This document shows positions 7,483 through 10,909 of a stretch of DNA of 10,909 nt, piece by piece. Below the pieces are notes generated by a model. It did no database searches. It saw only the letters and a program-made list of their open reading frames with translations, and was not told the origin of the DNA. The first letter of the stretch is position 1, and each line of letters begins with the position of its first letter. This DNA is from Burkholderiales bacterium (GTDB lineage Bacteria; Pseudomonadota; Gammaproteobacteria; Burkholderiales; Burkholderiaceae_D). Both the position numbers and the translations under genes were made by a program. Location of the stretch: positions 1-10,909 of the forward strand of contig SYFN01000084.1 in the NCBI GenBank assembly GCA_005800405.1, read 5' to 3'.

Positions 7483-7487
7483 CCCCT
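7483..7487 (-). promoter_or_regulatory. Shine-Dalgarno deciding the yicC TTG start
   Basis: On the minus strand this reads AGGGG, seven bases before a TTG codon. That is ideal spacing for TTG 7475 and too far (22 bases) for the next ATG at 7460, so it supports initiation at TTG. Confidence 0.6.
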
Positions 7488-7494
7488 GTCTGGC

Positions 7495-7523
7495 TTTACA
7501 AAAAGCTAATTAATCCACACAAT
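7495..7523 (+). promoter_or_regulatory. Candidate sigma-70 promoter for the kinase-PP2C-rph-rdgB-hemW run
   Basis: TTTACA (7495-7500; five of six matches to -35) and CACAAT (7518-7523; four of six to -10) are separated by exactly 17 bases in the divergent gap. Transcription would start near 7530, about 29 bases before the kinase ATG. This is a motif match only. No comparable promoter was found on the minus strand for yicC. Confidence 0.4.
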
Positions 7524-7558
7524 CCCGAGCTGGGAAAATGATGGAGTGTTCGTAAAAA

Positions 7559-8500
7559 ATGGCCGTTCAAAACAACGCACCCTTGCCGGATGGAATAGAA
7601 ATCGGCGGATACCGCATTGTAAAGAAGATCGCCGTGGGCGGCTTCAGTATTGTGTACCTTGCCGAGGACAATGATGGCCATTCAGTCGCCATCAAGGAAT
7701 ACATGCCAGCGGCTCTGGCGAGGCGTACGGCGGGCGAACTTCAGCCTACCGTCGCTCCGGAGAATGTCGAGTTGTACCGCATCGGCCTGAAGTATTTTTT
7801 TGATGAGGGCAGGGCGCTGGCATCCATCGTTCACCCTCACGTTGTGCGGGTATTGAATTTCTTTCGTGCCCATGACACGGTGTATCTGGTCATGGGCTAT
7901 GAGCACGGGTGGTCTTTGCAGGATCACATTGCCCGGCGCAAAAAGAAGGGCGACAAGCCGCTTATTTCCGAGACTGCTGTGCGCCGCGTGTTCGCGCAAG
8001 TCATGGAGGCCCTTCGGGAAGTCCATACGCACAAATTACTCCATTTAGATCTCAAGCCAGCCAATATCTATCTGCGCTCGGATGGCACACCCATCCTCAT
8101 CGACTTTGGCGCAGCTCGGCAGACGCTGCACGCCGATTTGTCCCAGCTGCATCCCATGTACACGCCAGGCTTTGCCGCACCCGAGCTCGACGCCAAAAAA
8201 GAGCTCGGTCCCTGGACCGATATCTACAGCATTGGCGCCTCGATATTCACATGCATGGTTGGTGTGCCGCCGCAATCCGCGATGGAAAGAAAACGTGAAG
8301 ATCGCATGGATGATTTCTATGACCAGTTACGCGGCCTCTACTCGGGCGAATTGATTGATATCGTCCGCTGGAGTCTGATGCTGGAACCTCTCAAACGTCC
8401 TCAGAGTGTTTTCGCTCTGCAAAAAGCGCTACGCCCATACAAGAAGGGCAGAGCGGAGTCCGATAGTCTTCTGTCCCGTCTGCGCAGACTGGTGGGCTGA
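7559..8500 (+). CDS. Bacterial (Hanks-type) serine/threonine protein kinase
   Basis: The 313-residue product is a nearly bare eukaryotic-like protein kinase domain, so it should phosphorylate Ser/Thr residues on cytosolic proteins. Visible motifs in order are the glycine loop VGGFSIVY (26-33), the VAIK lysine (K46), FFDEG with a candidate helix-C glutamate at E83, and the catalytic loop HLDLKPAN (162-169). DFGAAR is at 182-187 and APE at 207-209. The HRD arginine is replaced by leucine, making it a non-RD kinase, so activation-loop phosphorylation may not be needed. There is no transmembrane segment, PASTA or other sensor domain; the C-terminal tail (about 296-313) is short, with a basic/leucine-rich LLSRLRRLV helix. 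Start: ATG with GGAG 12 bases upstream. It ends two bases before its likely antagonist phosphatase. Substrate unknown. Confidence 0.92.
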   Translation: MAVQNNAPLPDGIEIGGYRIVKKIAVGGFSIVYLAEDNDGHSVAIKEYMPAALARRTAGELQPTVAPENVELYRIGLKYFFDEGRALASIVHPHVVRVLNFFRAHDTVYLVMGYEHGWSLQDHIARRKKKGDKPLISETAVRRVFAQVMEALREVHTHKLLHLDLKPANIYLRSDGTPILIDFGAARQTLHADLSQLHPMYTPGFAAPELDAKKELGPWTDIYSIGASIFTCMVGVPPQSAMERKREDRMDDFYDQLRGLYSGELIDIVRWSLMLEPLKRPQSVFALQKALRPYKKGRAESDSLLSRLRRLVG

Positions 8501-8502
8501 AC

Positions 8503-9429
8503 ATGCGCTTCTCGATTTATCAAGACAGTCAAATCGGCGGTCGCAGCAGTAATCAAGACAGAATGGGTTATTGCTTCACTCGCGATGCGCTCCTGCTCCT
8601 GCTTGCAGATGGGATGGGTGGGCATAGGCATGGCGAACTGGTGGCGTCCATGGCGATGCAAGTCATGGGCGCCTTGTTTCAGGAGCGGGCGAGGCCCACG
8701 GTGGCTGATCCGTCTCGGCTGCTCGAAGACCTTGTCTTTGCCGCGCATCACGCTTTGCATCGGTATCGCGGCGAGCATCGCCTTCCGGATAACCCCCGCA
8801 CGACTATCGTTGCCTGTATCGTTCAGCAGGGCGAGGCGCATTGGGCCCATTGCGGCGATTCGCGCCTTTACTGGCTGCGTAGCGGTCGCATTCTCGCGCG
8901 CACGGTCGATCACTCGCTCGTCGAGCGTCTCGTATCGCTTGGCAGGTTATCGCCTGCTGAAAGGCTTTTCCATCCCGATCGTAACAAGCTCTACAACTGT
9001 GTCGGCGCGCCCACCTTGCCGCGTGTGGAGAAGGCGCCGCCTGTGCGCCTTAAAACCGGTGATCAGATCCTGCGTTGCTCCGACGGGCTCTGGTCCAGCA
9101 TTCCTGAACATGAACTCGCTTACCGGCTGTCTGCGCGGTCGCTTGAAGTAGCTGTACCCGAGCTGGTCAAGTCCGCAGCCGTCGCCGGCGGCAAAAACGG
9201 CGATAATGTCACCGCGCTTGCGCTGACTTGGCTTGAGGACGAGCCAGGCGCTGCAGGCAGCCCCAGTGCGATGATGACCGATGCGCTGCCGGGCAATCGC
9301 GTGGTGACAAGTATTCATCCGTCTTATGCCCCCGCGGAGCCAAACCGGGACGCCGAGGCGATTGAGCGTGCGATTGCGCGTTTTTGCGCACCGGGCGACC
9401 AAACACCTACAACACCATCCGAGGATTAA
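8503..9429 (+). CDS. PP2C-family serine/threonine phosphatase
   Basis: This is a metal-dependent protein phosphatase that probably reverses the adjacent kinase. The 308-residue product has the PP2C motifs in order: NQDR (17-20), LADGMGGH (34-41), CGDSRLYWL (117-125), a VDHSLVERLVSLG segment (135-147), CSDGLW (192-197) and GDNVT (233-237). Metal-coordinating aspartates are present at D19, D36, D194 and D234. The catalytic domain ends near residue 244; the remaining 64 residues are Ala/Pro-rich without recognisable domain features and probably disordered. No signal peptide or membrane segment is seen, although residues 29-35 are a leucine-rich core strand. Only two bases separate it from the kinase, and its TAA directly abuts the rph GTG. 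Confidence 0.93.
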   Translation: MRFSIYQDSQIGGRSSNQDRMGYCFTRDALLLLLADGMGGHRHGELVASMAMQVMGALFQERARPTVADPSRLLEDLVFAAHHALHRYRGEHRLPDNPRTTIVACIVQQGEAHWAHCGDSRLYWLRSGRILARTVDHSLVERLVSLGRLSPAERLFHPDRNKLYNCVGAPTLPRVEKAPPVRLKTGDQILRCSDGLWSSIPEHELAYRLSARSLEVAVPELVKSAAVAGGKNGDNVTALALTWLEDEPGAAGSPSAMMTDALPGNRVVTSIHPSYAPAEPNRDAEAIERAIARFCAPGDQTPTTPSED

Positions 9430-10170
9430 GTGCCAGATAACGCCACACAGCGCCCCAGCGGGCGTGCAGCGCATACCCTGCGTGAAGTTCGCATCACGCG
9501 CCATTACACTCGTCATGCAGAAGGATCGGTGCTGATTGAATTCGGCGATACCCGCGTGCTTTGCAACGCCAGTGTCGATGAGAAGGTTCCACCCTTCCTG
9601 CGCGGGCAGAGCAAAGGATGGCTGACTGCCGAGTACGGCATGCTGCCGCGATCCACTCACACTCGCATGGACCGCGAAGCGGCTAAAGGCAAACAGTCCG
9701 GACGCACGCAGGAAATCCAGCGTCTGATTGGTCGCTCGCTACGCGCCGCTTTCGATCTCGACGCTTTCGGCGAGCGCACCCTGCAACTCGATTGCGACGT
9801 ACTCCAGGCGGATGGCGGCACGCGTACCGCTGCCATCACCGGCGCCATGGTTGCTGCCTATGAAGCCTTTAGTGGTCTGGTCGCTGGTGGACAAATCGCC
9901 GCGATTCCATTGCGTCATTTTGTGGCAGCGATTTCGGTCGGTGTGTATCGGGGTTTGCCCGTACTTGATCTGGACTATATCGAGGACTCGGGCTGCGACA
10001 CCGACATGAATATTGTCATGAACGATGCCGGGCATTTCATTGAAGTACAAGGCACCGCCGAGGGTGACGCATTCGACCGTGCCACCATGAATCAGCTGCT
10101 CGAGCTGGCTGATGCCGGTATCAACCAGCTCATACGTTTGCAAAAGCAGGCCTTGGGATTGACAGCCTGA
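9430..10170 (+). CDS. rph: Ribonuclease PH
   Basis: RNase PH is a phosphate-dependent 3'-5' exoribonuclease that trims tRNA 3' ends and works as a ring-shaped hexamer. The 246-residue product is full length (E. coli about 238). It shows [17 protein letters not shown] at the N terminus, [17 protein letters not shown] (29-45), [14 protein letters not shown] (63-76) and the phosphate-binding [16 protein letters not shown] (91-106). [19 protein letters not shown] (120-138) follows, and the active-site region [13 protein letters not shown] (185-197) carries the conserved acidic residues. The start is GTG 9430, immediately after the PP2C stop, with GAGGA (9421-9425) four bases upstream. It is followed by rdgB after 16 bases. 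Placement behind the kinase/PP2C pair makes it part of the same transcription unit. Confidence 0.96.
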   Translation: MPDNATQRPSGRAAHTLREVRITRHYTRHAEGSVLIEFGDTRVLCNASVDEKVPPFLRGQSKGWLTAEYGMLPRSTHTRMDREAAKGKQSGRTQEIQRLIGRSLRAAFDLDAFGERTLQLDCDVLQADGGTRTAAITGAMVAAYEAFSGLVAGGQIAAIPLRHFVAAISVGVYRGLPVLDLDYIEDSGCDTDMNIVMNDAGHFIEVQGTAEGDAFDRATMNQLLELADAGINQLIRLQKQALGLTA

Positions 10171-10186
10171 GCCGATATTGACGGTG

Positions 10187-10771
10187 ATGACACGCCCGCT
10201 GGTATTAGCCTCCAATAATCGTGGCAAGCTCGCCGAGTTTGATCGCTTGCTTGCGCCGCTCGGTTTTGCGATCCAAACGCAGGCAGCGTTGAATATGGGT
10301 GAAGCAGAAGAACCCTATCCCACCTTCATAGAAAATGCACTGACCAAAGCAAGACATGCAGCGCGTGAAAGCGGTTTGCCGGCGCTGGCGGATGACTCCG
10401 GTATTTGTGCCCCTGCGCTGGGCGGCGCGCCCGGTGTGTTCTCTGCACGCTATGCGGGTGAGCCCAAATCCGATGTGGCTAACAATGCAAAACTGGTAGC
10501 TGACTTGCGAACGCACGGAAATAAATCAGCGTACTACTACTGCGTGCTTGTGTATCTGCGTCACGCCGATGATCCGCAACCCGTGATTGCAGACGCGCGC
10601 TGGTTCGGTGAGGTTATCGATCAGCCACGTGGGCAGGGTGGTTTTGGTTACGATCCGCATTTCTGGCTACCGTCATTAAACAAAACTGCTGCGGAACTCA
10701 CGCCCGAAGAAAAAAATCAGATCTCGCATCGGGCGCAAGCCCTGCGTATCCTGATCGCGCAGCTCACATGA
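10187..10771 (+). CDS. rdgB: XTP/dITP (non-canonical purine NTP) pyrophosphatase, RdgB/HAM1 family
   Basis: RdgB hydrolyses dITP, XTP and similar deaminated purine nucleotides to monophosphates, keeping them out of DNA and RNA. With ATG 10187 the product has 194 residues (E. coli 197). The motifs are LASNNRGKLAEF (7-18), TFIENALTKA (46-55), ALADDSGI (66-73), GAPGVFSARYAGE (80-92), GGFGYDPHFWLP (151-162) and SHRAQALR (180-187). GTG 10184 and TTG 10178 are in-frame alternatives that would add one or three residues; ATG is preferred because the family motif begins only a few residues in. No strong ribosome binding site is visible for any of them, so translation may be coupled to rph, 16 bases upstream. 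Its TGA overlaps the hemW ATG by ATGA. Confidence 0.95.
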   Translation: MTRPLVLASNNRGKLAEFDRLLAPLGFAIQTQAALNMGEAEEPYPTFIENALTKARHAARESGLPALADDSGICAPALGGAPGVFSARYAGEPKSDVANNAKLVADLRTHGNKSAYYYCVLVYLRHADDPQPVIADARWFGEVIDQPRGQGGFGYDPHFWLPSLNKTAAELTPEEKNQISHRAQALRILIAQLT

Positions 10772-10909
10772 TTCCCATTCGTCCCGACGTCGTGCAGGCC
10801 GTGCCGCCCCGCATGGTTGAGCACTACCTGCGGCCCGGCATACTCAGCCTTGCAGCATTGCCCCCCTTGTCGCTTTATGTGCATTTCCCGTGGTGCGTGC
10901 GCAAATGTC
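10768..10909 (+). CDS. hemW: Radical SAM protein HemW (heme chaperone), N-terminal fragment cut by window edge
   Basis: Only the first 47 codons are inside the window. The frame starts at ATG 10768, overlapping the rdgB stop as ATGA, and reads through LPPLSLYVHFPWCVRKC at the window end. This matches the start of HemW, whose radical SAM cluster motif CxxxCxC would begin with these two cysteines (residues 43 and 47). HemW was long annotated as an oxygen-independent coproporphyrinogen oxidase-like protein; it binds an iron-sulfur cluster and heme and is viewed as a heme-trafficking protein. About 34 residues precede the conserved LPPLSLY segment, longer than in E. coli, and an internal ATG at 10813 is a possible alternative start. 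The rdgB-hemW neighbourhood supports the call. Confidence 0.85.
   Translation, partial: MIPIRPDVVQAVPPRMVEHYLRPGILSLAALPPLSLYVHFPWCVRKC

Noticed and set aside
8401..8913. Open minus-strand frame of 170 codons across the kinase/PP2C junction
   Set aside because: Composition is that of an antisense shadow and it is incompatible with the tight kinase-PP2C operon.
8947..9660. Open minus-strand frame of 237 codons opposite PP2C and rph
   Set aside because: It spans two genes with intact catalytic motifs on the other strand and shows no domain or ribosome binding site of its own.
1..10909. Mobile element, CRISPR array, prophage or defence island
   Set aside because: No transposase, integrase, terminal inverted repeats, repeat-spacer pattern or defence genes are seen; gene content is core housekeeping throughout.

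Overview
The window reads as chromosomal housekeeping DNA from a betaproteobacterium, probably order Burkholderiales and possibly Alcaligenaceae-like. The basis is gene content and order: yicC-gmk-rpoZ-spoT on one strand, and a Ser/Thr kinase-PP2C-rph-rdgB-hemW run diverging from it. Short omega (67 aa), N-terminally extended GreB and a DUF3422 gene also fit. This placement rests on remembered family features, not on a search. Coding density is very high, no gap exceeds 120 bases, and there are no mobile elements, CRISPR arrays, tRNAs or rRNAs.

Layout: (1) 1-336 is the 3' end of isocitrate lyase (aceA), followed by a clear intrinsic terminator (369-401). (2) 455-1920 holds rlmJ (23S rRNA adenine methyltransferase) and greB (transcript cleavage factor), joined by an ATGA stop/start overlap. 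(3) 1972-3318 is a DUF3422 membrane-protein gene interrupted by one in-frame amber codon at 2494-2496; the frame is the same on both sides. (4) 7475 down to 3372 on the minus strand is a compact run: yicC (RNase family), gmk (guanylate kinase), rpoZ (RNA polymerase omega) and spoT (bifunctional (p)ppGpp synthetase/hydrolase). (5) From the divergent gap 7476-7558 a plus-strand run starts: Ser/Thr kinase, PP2C phosphatase, rph (RNase PH), rdgB (non-canonical purine NTP pyrophosphatase) and hemW, which the window edge cuts off.

The two divergent runs suggest linked themes. On the minus strand, gmk makes GDP, the precursor of the GTP/GDP consumed by SpoT, while omega is part of a known ppGpp binding site on RNA polymerase in E. 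coli. On the plus strand, a kinase/phosphatase pair is tightly coupled to RNA-processing and nucleotide-sanitising enzymes.

I do not see a new mobile or defence system here. The points most worth a second look are the amber-interrupted DUF3422 gene and its CorA-like C-terminal layout, and the kinase/PP2C pair embedded in the rph-rdgB-hemW operon. Lesser points are a DPSY variant of the RlmJ catalytic motif and a TTG start for yicC supported by its ribosome binding site.
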